A stretch of 64,000 nucleotides of DNA from Oceanimonas sp. GK1. Lineage in GTDB: Bacteria; Pseudomonadota; Gammaproteobacteria; Enterobacterales; Aeromonadaceae. Position 1 is the first letter of the stretch. Each line of letters begins with the position of its first letter. Made by a program: the position numbers and the translations under genes. Location of the stretch: positions 2,373,001-2,437,000 of the forward strand of contig NC_016745.1 in the NCBI RefSeq assembly GCF_000243075.1, written 5' to 3'. The notes beneath the pieces are model-generated. The model was not told the origin of the DNA. It searched no databases and saw nothing but the letters and a program-made list of their open reading frames with translations. Shown here one piece after another: positions 54,646-63,761 of this stretch.

Positions 54646-55428
54646 ATGAAGAAATCCGCCTTAGCGTTGCTGGTGACCATGGCCGGTACCCCGGCGTTGG
54701 CTGCCGACTGGAGCACCACCGAGCTGCAATACCAGTTGGGCGACCTCAAGCAGCAGCCTTTTAGTGCCAATCCGGATCAAAAATCCACCACCAATATCTA
54801 CACCCTGCAGCATGCCAGTGGCTGGAAGTATGGCGACAACTTCTTCTTCATTGATTATTCGGACTGGAAGGACGATCAGCGCCAGCGCGACTGGTATGGC
54901 GAAGGTTATTTCAACTTCAGCCTGGGTAAAATCAGCGGCAAGGAGCTGAGCGTTGGCCCGGTGAAAGATGTTGGCATCGTGATGGGGGTCAACGCCGGCG
55001 GCGACAGCAAGGTCCGCAAATACCTGCCCGGCATACAGCTGGCCCTGGACGTGCCCGGTGCCGCCTTCTTCAACACCCTGATCACCGCCTACATCGATGA
55101 TAACGTGGGCGTATCGGGGGGCGGCGCGCCCAGAGAGGGGGACAGCTGGATGCTGGATACCGCCTGGGCCTTCCCCTTTGGCATGGGCAACCACGATTTC
55201 AGCCTGGAAGGCCATGTGGAATACATTGGCAGCCGCACCAACGAGTTTGGTGACAAGGTCAAGGCCCATGTACTGGCCCAGCCCCAGCTGCGCTACGACC
55301 TGGGCAAAACCCTGTTCAATGATCCCCAGCGACTGTTTGTGGGCATCGAATACCAGTACTGGCACAACAAGTACGGCAGCTCGGTCACCGAAAGCGCAGT
55401 GCAGGGCCTGGCGGTCTGGCGTTTCTGA
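54646..55428 (+). CDS. Tsx-family outer-membrane channel
   Basis: A 260-residue nucleoside-specific-channel-forming (Tsx/OmpK) family porin: Sec signal peptide (cleavage near ALA-ADW), then amphipathic strands with many aromatic residues and a C-terminal strand ending VQGLAVWRF. CAGGGAG precedes the ATG. It faces a second Tsx-family gene, with 27% or so visible similarity in pattern only. Nucleoside specificity is assumed from family. Confidence 0.88.
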   Translation: MKKSALALLVTMAGTPALAADWSTTELQYQLGDLKQQPFSANPDQKSTTNIYTLQHASGWKYGDNFFFIDYSDWKDDQRQRDWYGEGYFNFSLGKISGKELSVGPVKDVGIVMGVNAGGDSKVRKYLPGIQLALDVPGAAFFNTLITAYIDDNVGVSGGGAPREGDSWMLDTAWAFPFGMGNHDFSLEGHVEYIGSRTNEFGDKVKAHVLAQPQLRYDLGKTLFNDPQRLFVGIEYQYWHNKYGSSVTESAVQGLAVWRF

Positions 55429-55440
55429 ACCCAAAAATAG

Positions 55441-55467
55441 AAAAGAGCGCCGAAGCGCTCTTTTTTT
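55441..55467 (+). terminator. terminator between the two Tsx genes
   Basis: Stem AAAGAGCGC / GCGCTCTTT with loop CGAA and seven T. Confidence 0.9.
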
Positions 55468-55509
55468 CATTACACAGGAAACCTGTTTAGTCCGTCAGGC
55501 AATACCGGC

Positions 55510-56373
55510 TCAGAAATGGTATTCCAGCTGGAAGGTCGGCGCGCGAGTGTCCACTCCGGGCTTGCCGTGGTTACCGAACTTGTTGTCCCAGTACTCATAA
55601 CCCACACCGGCCCACAGGGTGTTGCTGCTGTTAAAGGCCAGCTGACCCACGTCCACCATCAGCGAGGTACGCACCAGCACTTCCGGCTTGGTTTCATTAC
55701 CGCCGTAATCCTTACCCTTGGCGCCGTTGTAGTTACCAAAGCCCTGGAACTTCATGGGGACCGGGCCGGCATTAAAGGGAATGCCCCAGGCCAGATTGAC
55801 GATGTAGTAAGGATCAAAGCTCAAATCTTCTGCTTCATCGCATACCGGAGCCCCCAAACCACAATGGTTACGCTCATAGGCGTAGAACAGGCTCAGATCC
55901 GCAAAACCCTTGGGCAGGCCGAACTTCAGGGTCGGGCCCACCACCAGCAACTGCTTGCGCGGCGCAAAGGCGGTGTTTTTGGTGTTGAGATCGAAACCGG
56001 CGGTCATGGCCACTTCCTTTACCGGGCCAAAGCTCAGATCGGCGTCGAACACCTTGCCCAGGTGCAGCTGGTGACGGTAGGTCAGATAGGCTTCAAGCGC
56101 GCCATCATTACCATTTCCGTTCGCTGGATCATTTTCATCGGACTGCAACAGATCCAGGTTGAAAAAGTTCTGGCCGTAGGTGTAACCGCTGGCGTGGGTC
56201 AGTTGCAGAATATGCTTTTCAATATCTTTTTTATTGCCCGGCTCGGTGAATTCGGTACCGTAGCGATAGCCGATATAGGTGTCGGACCAGGTGGCGGCGC
56301 TCACCTGGGGAGCAGCAGAAACGGCCAGGGCCAGGGCAGACAGGGTGAAAAGGCGCTTGCAAGTGTGCTTCAT
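55510..56373 (-). CDS. Tsx-family outer-membrane channel, second paralogue
   Basis: A 287-residue protein with signal peptide (MKHTCKRLFTLSALALAVSA, cleavage near VSA-ATW) and the same architecture as its convergent neighbour: QLTHASGYTYGQNFFNLDLL matches LQHASGWKYGDNFFFIDY, and LSFGPVKEVAMTAGFD matches LSVGPVKDVGIVMGVN. Ends in the beta-barrel signature FQLEYHF. An extra loop (YERNHCGLGAPVCDEAED) has two cysteines. The ATG at 56373 has AAGGAAT upstream. Confidence 0.87.
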   Translation of the reverse strand: MKHTCKRLFTLSALALAVSAAPQVSAATWSDTYIGYRYGTEFTEPGNKKDIEKHILQLTHASGYTYGQNFFNLDLLQSDENDPANGNGNDGALEAYLTYRHQLHLGKVFDADLSFGPVKEVAMTAGFDLNTKNTAFAPRKQLLVVGPTLKFGLPKGFADLSLFYAYERNHCGLGAPVCDEAEDLSFDPYYIVNLAWGIPFNAGPVPMKFQGFGNYNGAKGKDYGGNETKPEVLVRTSLMVDVGQLAFNSSNTLWAGVGYEYWDNKFGNHGKPGVDTRAPTFQLEYHF

Positions 56374-56558
56374 AACCGTGATTCCTTCACATGGTTCAAA
56401 GGGTGAATCCTGATATGAATACAAAATGATATATTTTTTGTGCTTTTTGTATTCCACATTTCAGCAATTGAATGATTACACATGCACACACTAAAGATCT
56501 ACAATTTGTTTACAAAAATGAAATCAACTTCAAAAAAATCCCACTCCATCCGCTTTGA

Positions 56559-57584
56559 TCAGACCAGCTGCGCCTCGCTGAGCCGTACCGGTGTCACCAT
56601 CAGCGCCGCCCGCTGGCCCACCGCCACCTCGGCGTTGGGAAACACCACGGCTTCGCCTTCGGATTGTGCGTACCAGTGATGCTCGCCGTCGCTGGCCAGC
56701 AGGGTACCGGGTGCAAAGGCCGTGAAATTGGGCACATCGTCGCTGAACGCAAGGCGAAACGCCGGACTTTGCTTGATGATTTCCTGACTGACATCAAACA
56801 CCCTGAGCCTGGCCATGTCGACCGCCGGCGGCTGCCAGCCGGGAGTGGACACCAGCGCCGCCAGGCACTCCGCCATGGCCTGCAGCCGGCATAAATCGTT
56901 GTCGCCAAAAGGCCTGGCCTTGCCCAGCTCAAGGGTAAAAGCCTGGGCACCGAAGTGGCGGGCACTGAAGTAACTGAAGGTGGTGGTGGGGGCCTGGGAC
57001 AGCAGCACGGTATTCACTCCGGCGGCCTGCAAAAAAGCCAGCTGATCACGGCGGCAGGGAGCCCCGTGGGTAAAGGGGTAGACGGCGAATTTCTCGTACA
57101 GTGACGGCCGAATGGCGGTATGCAGATCATAATGCAGCCGTTCGCCATCGCTGCGGGCCGCAAAAAAACGGGTCACATAACCTTCCAGCGCCGCCGCCCG
57201 CTGCCGCTCGCGGTTGCTGATATTGCCCCTGGCATAGGCACCGGAAAACAGCCGGTTAAGGTTTTCTTCCAGCTCCCGCACTCCGGCGTTCATGGCCGCC
57301 GGATTGCCGAAAATCAGCAGCAGGCGCTGCCGGCAGCGCAGGCGGCCCGTGACCAGTTGTTGCAGCAGTCGCTCGCACAGCTCGATGGGCGCGGTTTCAT
57401 TGCCATGAATACCACAGGAGATCACCAGATCCCGCTGGCCTGGAGCGTCCGGCTCGAGGCAGAGGACACCGGTGTCCCACACCTCGGCGCGGGTGCCGTC
57501 GGGTAGCCACTCGGTAAAGGGCGCCAGGTGCCAGGGATACGCTCTGCTGAGCTCAAGAAAAGTTGCAAGCCGGCTTCCGTTCAC
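56559..57584 (-). CDS. astE: succinylglutamate desuccinylase
   Basis: Last step of the arginine succinyltransferase pathway: N-succinylglutamate to glutamate and succinate. Zinc ligands are in ISCGIHGNETAP (His, Glu) and LHYDLHTAIR (His), and the catalytic Glu in AFTLELGKARPFG. A GTG at 57584 has a perfect GGAGG 5 bases upstream, so is preferred; an ATG four codons earlier (57596) lacks one. Here apart from astB and not in an ast operon; astA, astC and astD are not in this window. Confidence 0.92.
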   Translation of the reverse strand: MNGSRLATFLELSRAYPWHLAPFTEWLPDGTRAEVWDTGVLCLEPDAPGQRDLVISCGIHGNETAPIELCERLLQQLVTGRLRCRQRLLLIFGNPAAMNAGVRELEENLNRLFSGAYARGNISNRERQRAAALEGYVTRFFAARSDGERLHYDLHTAIRPSLYEKFAVYPFTHGAPCRRDQLAFLQAAGVNTVLLSQAPTTTFSYFSARHFGAQAFTLELGKARPFGDNDLCRLQAMAECLAALVSTPGWQPPAVDMARLRVFDVSQEIIKQSPAFRLAFSDDVPNFTAFAPGTLLASDGEHHWYAQSEGEAVVFPNAEVAVGQRAALMVTPVRLSEAQLV

Positions 57585-57606
57585 AGATACCTCCATCAAT
57601 CCATTT

Positions 57607-57631
57607 TATTGCAAGACATTGTAATGCAATA
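57607..57631 (-). promoter_or_regulatory. dyad upstream of astE
   Basis: TATTGCA-N11-TGCAATA, perfect 7-bp arms, 11-23 bases before the astE start in the AT-rich gap to pgm. Candidate operator; not a known site. Confidence 0.4.
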
Positions 57632-57718
57632 CAACACGATTTTAGTATCAAAGTCTAAAACCGAGCGGGTTCAGATGGAAATAAAACGGAATAAGGCCGG
57701 CCGCGGCCGTACTCCGGC

Positions 57719-59362
57719 TTAAACGCCGGCCTGGGCAAACACCTCGCCGACCAGGGTTCGGGCTTCGGCGATCAACTGATCCAGATGCGCTTCACTACGA
57801 AAGCTCTCGGCATAGATTTTGTATACCGCCTCGGTTCCGCTGGGCCGGGCGGCAAACCAGCCCTGCTCTGTCACCACCTTGAGCCCGCCAATGGCGGCGC
57901 CATTACCCGGCGCGGCGGTCAGCCGGGCAACAATGGCATCGCCGGCCAACGTATCGGCCTGCACGTCTGCGGGGTTCAGCCCGGTCAGCACCCGCTTTTG
58001 CTCGTGGCTGGCGGGGGCATCCACCCGGCGGTAATGAGGCCGGCCCAGCTCATGGGTGAGCATGGCATAATACTGATGCGGGGTCTTGCCGGTGACCGCC
58101 AGGATCTCGGCCGCCAGCAGCGAGGGAATAAAACCGTCCTTGTCGGTGGTCCAGACTCCGCCGTCTTTTCGCAAAAAGGACGCCCCGGCGCTTTCTTCCC
58201 CCACAAAGGCAAGCCGGCCTTCCATCAAGGGCTGTACGTACCACTTGAAGCCCACGGGCACTTCCATCAGCGGTCGGCCGAGGCTGGCCGCCACCCGGTC
58301 GATGATGGAGGACGACACCAGGGTCTTGCCCACGGCCAGGTCGGCCTGCCAGCCGGGCCGGTGGGTAAATAAATAATGAATGCATACCGCCAGATAATGG
58401 TTGGGGTTCATCAGCCCCTCGGCGTCAACGATGCCATGACGATCGTAATCGGGATCATTGCCGCAGGCGATATCGAAGTCGTCTTTCAGTGCCAGCAGCC
58501 CGGTCATGCTCCAGGGGCTGGAGCAGTCCATGCGAATGTTGCCGTCATGATCCAGGGTCATAAAACCGAAATCCGCATCCTGGCGTTCATTGACCACGGT
58601 AATATCGAGGCCGTAGCGTTCGGCAATCGGTCGCCAGTAGGCCAGCCCGGCCCCACCCAGCGGATCCACGCCCATGCGAATGCCGGCGTCGCGAATGGCG
58701 GCCATGTCGATCACCTGCTCCAGCTCGTTCACGTAATGGGCCACATAATCGTGGGGCACGGCACGGGCACGGGCCTCGGCAAAGGACAGCCGGCGCACCC
58801 CGGCATTGGCCTGGCTCAGCAACTCGTTGGCTCGCTGCTGGATCTGCGCCGTGGCGTCGGCACTGGCCGGGCCGCCATCGGGGCCGTTGTATTTGATGCC
58901 GCCATCCCGGGGCGGGTTGTGGGACGGGGTGATCACCAGGCCGTCGGCCACACCGCCGCTGCCCGTCCGGTTATGGCCCAGAATGGCATGAGAGATCACC
59001 GGCGTGGGGGTGTATCCTCCCCCCTGCTGCACCCGTACCTCAACGCCGTTGGCCACCAGCACTTCCAGCGCCGCTCCAAAGGCCGCCTCCGACAGGGCGT
59101 GGGTGTCCATGCCCAGGAACAGCGGACCATCAACGCCCTGCTCCCGGCGGTATTCGGCCACCGCCTGGCAGATGGCGTGAATATGAGCCTGGTTAAAGCT
59201 GGTGTCGAAGGCCGAGCCCCGGTGGCCCGAGGTGCCAAAGGCGACCCGCTGGGACGCCACCCTGGTGTCGGGTATCAGCTGGTAAAAGGCAGCCATCAGT
59301 TGAGGAATATTGACCAGATCGCCGGCCTGGGCCGGCTGGCCCGCTCTGGGGTGCGTGCTCAT
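57719..59362 (-). CDS. pgm: phosphoglucomutase (alpha-D-glucose phosphate-specific)
   Basis: Interconverts glucose-1-phosphate and glucose-6-phosphate. The 547-residue protein matches E. coli Pgm (546): phosphoserine S147 in [14 protein letters not shown], metal loop DPDYDRHG, sugar-binding GEESAGASF, and phosphate-binding [12 protein letters not shown]. The seqA-pgm order is the same as in E. coli. Confidence 0.96.
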   Translation of the reverse strand: MSTHPRAGQPAQAGDLVNIPQLMAAFYQLIPDTRVASQRVAFGTSGHRGSAFDTSFNQAHIHAICQAVAEYRREQGVDGPLFLGMDTHALSEAAFGAALEVLVANGVEVRVQQGGGYTPTPVISHAILGHNRTGSGGVADGLVITPSHNPPRDGGIKYNGPDGGPASADATAQIQQRANELLSQANAGVRRLSFAEARARAVPHDYVAHYVNELEQVIDMAAIRDAGIRMGVDPLGGAGLAYWRPIAERYGLDITVVNERQDADFGFMTLDHDGNIRMDCSSPWSMTGLLALKDDFDIACGNDPDYDRHGIVDAEGLMNPNHYLAVCIHYLFTHRPGWQADLAVGKTLVSSSIIDRVAASLGRPLMEVPVGFKWYVQPLMEGRLAFVGEESAGASFLRKDGGVWTTDKDGFIPSLLAAEILAVTGKTPHQYYAMLTHELGRPHYRRVDAPASHEQKRVLTGLNPADVQADTLAGDAIVARLTAAPGNGAAIGGLKVVTEQGWFAARPSGTEAVYKIYAESFRSEAHLDQLIAEARTLVGEVFAQAGV

Positions 59363-59384
59363 GTGTTTTCAGTCCTTGACGTAA

Positions 59385-59897
59385 TCAGATGCTCTGGCTG
59401 ACCCGCTCGATCAGGCCGTGGGCATAGCCCATGGCGGCCATCAGCTGCGCCACTATGTTGCGCTTGCGGCCGGTGTTGGTATTGGTGATCACCCAGTAGG
59501 GGCTGCCCTCGATGGCACGGGGCTTGGTGGTATTGCCCGCCGCCAGCAGGGCGGCTTCGGAGTCGGCAAAATAAATGCGCTTGCGGCCCTTGATGTCGGA
59601 GGCCTGGGCAAAGGCGGCCGGGTTATCCCGGTACAGCACCGACAAAATGGTCATGAAACGTTCAATGGCGGAATCCTGGGCCGCCAGGGCGCCGGACTCC
59701 AGCATGTGGCGCACGCCTTCCCCCTGAGCCACGGCAGGGGTCGCAGCCGGCCGGGCGCTGCCCTCGGTCTGGTGCTCCAGGTTCAGCAGGCGGCGCAGTA
59801 TGTCCGAGGCGCTCTCACCGATATGCCGGGTGTTGCCGGCGATATAACGATAAAGCTCTTCATCCACCTCTATGGTTTTCATCATTTTTTCTGGCAT
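59385..59897 (-). CDS. seqA: replication initiation regulator SeqA
   Basis: Binds hemimethylated GATC sites and sequesters oriC. The 170-residue protein has the N-terminal oligomerisation segment (MKTIEVDEELYRYIAGNTRHIGESASDILRRLL-like) and the C-terminal DNA-binding domain ending in SPYWVITNTNTGRKRNIV. The ATG at 59897 has GGGAG 6 bases upstream and adds MPEKM before the usual MKTIEV start. Confidence 0.96.
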   Translation of the reverse strand: MPEKMMKTIEVDEELYRYIAGNTRHIGESASDILRRLLNLEHQTEGSARPAATPAVAQGEGVRHMLESGALAAQDSAIERFMTILSVLYRDNPAAFAQASDIKGRKRIYFADSEAALLAAGNTTKPRAIEGSPYWVITNTNTGRKRNIVAQLMAAMGYAHGLIERVSQSI

Positions 59898-60020
59898 ATC
59901 CACTCCCAGTGAAGAGTGGGCGATTATACATGGAGCCGGGGCCCGGCCCAAGCGGGTTGCGCCCGGGAGTGAGCCGAGCAACAATATGGCCTTGATGTCT
60001 TTCCATTGAAGCACGGTGTC

Positions 60021-60785
60021 ATGCAACTGAACTATCGCCGCCAGGGCCAGGGTATGCCGGTCATGCTTGTGCACGGCCTGTTTGGCAACCTGGACAACCT
60101 CAACGGCCTGAACCGGGCCCTGAGTGACCATTTTGATGTCATTACCGTTGACCTGCGCAACCACGGCCTGTCGCCCCGCAGCGAGGAAATGACCTACGCC
60201 GCCATGGCCGACGACCTACTCGCGCTGAGTGAGCAACTGCAACTGGACAGGCCCGCCCTGGTGGGACACTCCATGGGCGGCAAGGCGGTAATGATGGCCG
60301 CCGGCCTGGCTCCCGAGCGGGTGCGGGCCCTGGTGGTGGCCGACATGGCGCCGGTGGCCTACCGGGAAGCCCGCCACCGGGAGGTATTCGCCGGTCTGCA
60401 GGCGGTGATCGACGCCGGCTGCCAAAGCCGCCGGGACGCCGACGCCGTGCTCGCCCGGCATGTGGCCATCGCCGGTGTACGCCAGTTTTTGCTCAAGTCC
60501 TTTGTGGCCGAAGAGGCAGACTGGCGGTTCAATGTGGCGGCACTGCATGACGCCTACCAGCACATCATGGGCTGGCCCGGCCTGCCCGCGCCCTTTGAAG
60601 GGCCGGTGCTGTTTATCAAGGGCAGCGAATCCGATTACCTGCTGCCCGAGCATCAGCCCGAGGTACAGGCCCAGTTTCCCCATGCCCGGGCCCGGGTGAT
60701 ACAGGATGCCGGGCACTGGCTGCACGCGGAAAAGCCCCAGGCATTCAACCGTCTGGTACAGGATTTCCTGCTTTCAGTCAGTTAA
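60021..60785 (+). CDS. ybfF: alpha/beta-hydrolase YbfF
   Basis: A 254-residue esterase/thioesterase of the YbfF group. The oxyanion motif LVHGLFGNLDNL, nucleophile S84 in VGHSMGGKAV, and the C-terminal His in DAGHWLHAEKP are intact. Divergent from seqA, as in enterobacteria. Confidence 0.93.
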   Translation: MQLNYRRQGQGMPVMLVHGLFGNLDNLNGLNRALSDHFDVITVDLRNHGLSPRSEEMTYAAMADDLLALSEQLQLDRPALVGHSMGGKAVMMAAGLAPERVRALVVADMAPVAYREARHREVFAGLQAVIDAGCQSRRDADAVLARHVAIAGVRQFLLKSFVAEEADWRFNVAALHDAYQHIMGWPGLPAPFEGPVLFIKGSESDYLLPEHQPEVQAQFPHARARVIQDAGHWLHAEKPQAFNRLVQDFLLSVS

Positions 60786-60841
60786 CAGGCTTTGGCGCTT
60801 TATGCTATAGTGGCGCCCATTCTTAACGGTCGGTCAACACA

Positions 60842-61063
60842 ATGTCATTGGATCAAATCGAGCTGCTGGAAAGCCTGGGCCTGAAGCTGTTTTTTGTGGC
60901 CATATTTTTGCTGATCGGACTGGCTATTCAGGATGTGCTCAAGCGCGGTAACGTGCCCAAATTTGGTCGCTTTGTGGTGTGGCTGGTGCTGTTTCTGGGC
61001 TGTGCCGGTTTTATCGCCAAAGGCATTATCGAGGCGGCCTGGGAAAGCGGTGGTCTGGGCTGA
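60842..61063 (+). CDS. DUF2788 small membrane protein
   Basis: A 73-residue protein with two membrane helices (about 14-31 and 42-62), of the DUF2788 family that sits next to ybfE in many gammaproteobacteria. A TATGCTATAGT extended -10 lies about 35 bases upstream. Function unknown. Confidence 0.85.
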   Translation: MSLDQIELLESLGLKLFFVAIFLLIGLAIQDVLKRGNVPKFGRFVVWLVLFLGCAGFIAKGIIEAAWESGGLG

Positions 61064-61065
61064 TC

Positions 61066-61344
61066 ATGGCCAAGCAAGAGGCAGACAGAACCACGCTGGA
61101 CCTGTTCGCCGACGATCGTCGGCCCGGCAGACCCAAAACCAATCCCCTGCCCCGGCAGGTGCAGCTCAGGCTCAACAAGCGCAATCAGCTCAAACGGGAT
61201 CGCGAACGCGGTCTTCGGCGTATTGAGCTCAAGGTAGATGAGCAACTGTTCAGCAAACTCAATGTTCTGGCCAATGAACGCCGGCTCAGCCGAGCCGAGC
61301 TGATCCAGGCCCTGCTGCAGCAACAGCTGGCGGATCAGGACTAG
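61066..61344 (+). CDS. ybfE: YbfE-like, LexA-regulated-protein homologue
   Basis: A 92-residue basic protein: MAKQEADRTTLDLFADDRRPGRPKTNPLPR..., then a ribbon-helix-helix-like C-terminal half (RRIELKVDEQLFSKLNVLANERRLSRAELIQALL). In E. coli ybfE is SOS-controlled; no LexA box is seen here. It starts 2 bases after the DUF2788 stop, so one transcript is likely. Confidence 0.88.
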   Translation: MAKQEADRTTLDLFADDRRPGRPKTNPLPRQVQLRLNKRNQLKRDRERGLRRIELKVDEQLFSKLNVLANERRLSRAELIQALLQQQLADQD

Positions 61345-61388
61345 GGCCAGGTTTCGACAACTACATTCTCAACAGGTACGGCATAATT

Positions 61389-61916
61389 ATGGCAAGTGTA
61401 GGTCTGTTTTTTGGAAGTGATACCGGCAATACCGAAGCCGTGGCCAAGATGATCCAGAAAGAGCTGGGCAAACATCTGGTCGAGGTGCGCGATATTGCCA
61501 AGAGCACCAAGGAAGACATCGCCGGATTTGATCTGCTGCTGCTGGGCATTCCCACCTGGTACTATGGTGAATCCCAGGCCGACTGGGACGATTTCTTTCC
61601 CGAGCTGGAGCAGATCGACTTCAACGACAAGCTGGTCGCCATTTTTGGCTGCGGCGATCAGGAAGACTATGCCGAGTACTTCCTCGACGCCATGGGCACC
61701 CTGAAGGACATCGTTGAATCCAGGGGCGCCATCATCATCGGCCACTGGCCCACCGAAGGTTACGACTTCGAAGCCTCACGGGCCCTGGTGGACGATGCCC
61801 ATTTCGTGGGGCTCGGCATTGACGAGGATCGCCAGCCCGAGCTGACTCAGGACAGGGTCAAGGCCTGGTGCAAGCAGATCTACGAAGAAATGTGCCTGAA
61901 AGAGCTGGAAGGTTAA
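61389..61916 (+). CDS. fldA: flavodoxin I
   Basis: FMN electron carrier for biotin, methionine synthase and other reductions. 175 residues, with the phosphate-binding loop GSDTGNTE (9-16) and the aromatic FMN stack WYYGE and CGDQEDYAEYF. The fldA-fur linkage is as in enterobacteria, but two envelope genes lie between them here. Confidence 0.96.
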   Translation: MASVGLFFGSDTGNTEAVAKMIQKELGKHLVEVRDIAKSTKEDIAGFDLLLLGIPTWYYGESQADWDDFFPELEQIDFNDKLVAIFGCGDQEDYAEYFLDAMGTLKDIVESRGAIIIGHWPTEGYDFEASRALVDDAHFVGLGIDEDRQPELTQDRVKAWCKQIYEEMCLKELEG

Positions 61917-61937
61917 CGCGACAACTCGGGTCTTTAA

Positions 61938-61964
61938 GGGATGCGCCCGGCGCATCCCTTTTTT
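61938..61964 (+). terminator. terminator of fldA
   Basis: Perfect 9-bp stem GGGATGCGC / GCGCATCCC with loop CCG and six T. Confidence 0.9.
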
Positions 61965-62014
61965 GTGCAACAAGGGTATGATCCCGGCTCTAACCAGAGT
62001 GAGAGAACCAAGTA

Positions 62015-62923
62015 ATGAAACTGTTAAGCGCCATACTGCTGAGCCTGCTGCTGCCGCTATCCCTGGCCGAGGCCTCGGTGCGCCCGCTGCCTCTGCCCGA
62101 GGACAGGGGCCAGCCGGTCGGACAAATTCTGATCCACACCGCCCAGGAAGGTGACACCCTGGCCGCCCTGGCCCGGTATTACGGTGTCAGCCCCATTCTG
62201 ATCATGGCTGCCAATCCGGAGCGGGATCTGCTGCTGCTGCGTCCCGGTGACCGGGTGGTGATCCCCAACCAGATGCTGCTGCCCCGGGCCGAGACGCAAG
62301 GGATTGTCATCAACCTGGCGGAACTGCGGCTGTACTACTATCCGGAAAATGAAGATCAGGTCTACGTGTTTCCCATTGGCATCGGCCGGGTGGGCCGGGC
62401 CACCCCCGAAATGGTGACCTCCATTTCCCAGATGCGGGAAAACCCGACCTGGACGCCCACCGCCAACACTCGGCGGGAATACGCCGCCAAGGGCATTCCC
62501 CTGCCTGCCGTGGTGCCGGCCGGCCCCGACAATCCCCTGGGTGAATACGCCATGCGCCTGGCCTATGGTAGCGGTGAATACCTGATCCACGGCACCAATG
62601 ATCCCCTCGACGTGGGGCTGCGCTCCAGCGCCGGCTGCATTCGCATGTATCCGGAGCACGTGGAATGGCTGTTCGCCCAGGTGGACAAGGGCACTCGGGT
62701 ACAAATCGTCAACCAGTCGCTGAAAGTCAGCACCGACGAATATGGCCAGACCTTTGTGGAGTCTCACGAGCCACTGACCGCAGAAGGCCAGGTCGATACC
62801 CGTCCGATAGACATGAGTGAACTGGAGCCGCTGCTGCAAAACGGGCTCGACAGAAGCACCCTGGAGCGCATTATCAGCCAGCAACAGGCCACTCCCCAGC
62901 TGGTAGGACAGACCCTGTATTAA
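62015..62923 (+). CDS. L,D-transpeptidase (ErfK/YbiS type)
   Basis: Periplasmic peptidoglycan cross-linker. The 302-residue precursor has a signal peptide (about 1-20), a LysM domain (about 39-87; HTAQEGDTLAALARYYGV), and a YkuD catalytic domain with H192 (LIHGTND) and C208 (SSAGCIRM). Members of this group attach Lpp to peptidoglycan, and lpp is convergent immediately downstream, which supports that role. Confidence 0.93.
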   Translation: MKLLSAILLSLLLPLSLAEASVRPLPLPEDRGQPVGQILIHTAQEGDTLAALARYYGVSPILIMAANPERDLLLLRPGDRVVIPNQMLLPRAETQGIVINLAELRLYYYPENEDQVYVFPIGIGRVGRATPEMVTSISQMRENPTWTPTANTRREYAAKGIPLPAVVPAGPDNPLGEYAMRLAYGSGEYLIHGTNDPLDVGLRSSAGCIRMYPEHVEWLFAQVDKGTRVQIVNQSLKVSTDEYGQTFVESHEPLTAEGQVDTRPIDMSELEPLLQNGLDRSTLERIISQQQATPQLVGQTLY

Positions 62924-62955
62924 TCTATCCGCCGTCCTGCGTTTATCGGAAATAA

Positions 62956-62985
62956 AAAAAGGCCTGACAGAAGTCAGGCCTTTTT
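62956..62985. terminator. two-way terminator between the L,D-transpeptidase gene and lpp
   Basis: Perfect 13-bp inverted repeat AAAAAGGCCTGAC / GTCAGGCCTTTTT with loop AGAA; usable from both strands. Confidence 0.9.
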
Positions 62986-63002
62986 GATATTCGAAGGGAA
63001 TG

Positions 63003-63245
63003 TTACTTGGTGTAACGGCCCATCTGATCCAGACGAGAGTTGGCGCGATCGGCAGAAGCGCGAGCTTCGGCAACGTCGGCAGCCAGACGGTCGATCTTGG
63101 CAGCGTTAGACTGCTGACCTTGCTGAACGGCCTGAACGTCCTGAGACAGGCTGTCCAGTTTCTCTTCCAGAGCGGTAGTGGAGCTACAACCGGCCAGCAT
63201 CAGGGCACCAACAACACCACCAACCATCATCATTTTATTACGCAT
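63003..63245 (-). CDS. lpp: Braun-type major outer-membrane lipoprotein Lpp
   Basis: An 80-residue prolipoprotein with lipobox LAGC (C20) and a mature 61-residue heptad-repeat helix (LEEKLDSLSQDVQAVQ...) ending in lysine (GRYTK), the residue joined to peptidoglycan. AAGGAGCAGGT precedes the ATG at 63245. Slightly longer than E. coli Lpp (78). Confidence 0.95.
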   Translation of the reverse strand: MRNKMMMVGGVVGALMLAGCSSTTALEEKLDSLSQDVQAVQQGQQSNAAKIDRLAADVAEARASADRANSRLDQMGRYTK

Positions 63246-63402
63246 TACCTGCTCCTTGTTTTTAATGGGAGTCAAAAAGACCACATTGGCGAGCTAAGTA
63301 TGAACGAAGTTCCCTACTCATCGCAAATTATTTTATAGACCATGACATTAGGAATTTTTGCTTAACATCATGATTAAGCGTTTGTTTGTCGGTTTTTTCT
63401 GC

Positions 63403-63643
63403 TCACCAGAGCATTAACTCCACTGCCGCCAACAAAACACCGCCTTCATCCACAATACTAATACCAAATTCGAAAAAATACTTGTCGCCGGACTCAGTTG
63501 CACGTCGGATTTCGTCGAGTCTGTCACGGTTCGAACAGCGCCCTGCTTTTTGCCCCCTACTCTTTGCTCCCGGCCACGACCGCCAGGCCGCAGCGCGAGA
63601 GCAGCGTCAGCCCTGTGATGCGTTCGCCCTCAAATGAAGCCAT
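63403..63643 (-). pseudogene. possible small gene broken by a frameshift between lpp and fur
   Basis: The 516-bp lpp-fur gap has, on the minus strand, an ATG at 63643 with AGGGG upstream, giving MASFEGERITGLTLL... up to a TAG at 63556. A second frame, open from 63606, then reads through RDRLDEIRRATESGDKYFFEF to VELMLW and stops at 63403. A single shift within 63556-63606 would give about 79 residues. The tail resembles the end of a hotdog-thioesterase-like strand, but I do not recognise a family. Confidence 0.35.
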
Positions 63644-63761
63644 TTTATCCCCTGCCCTGTCCGGCTCCCTTTCGGGATCTAAGCGAATTCGGGTTGCCTT
63701 TAGCGGCGGGAAGACGCAGAATTAACATCAATACCCAAATGAAATGCGAATCGTTGATTTT

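Noticed and set aside
61030-61070. LexA box upstream of ybfE
   Set aside because: No CTGT-N8-ACAG match was found although the E. coli homologue is SOS-regulated.
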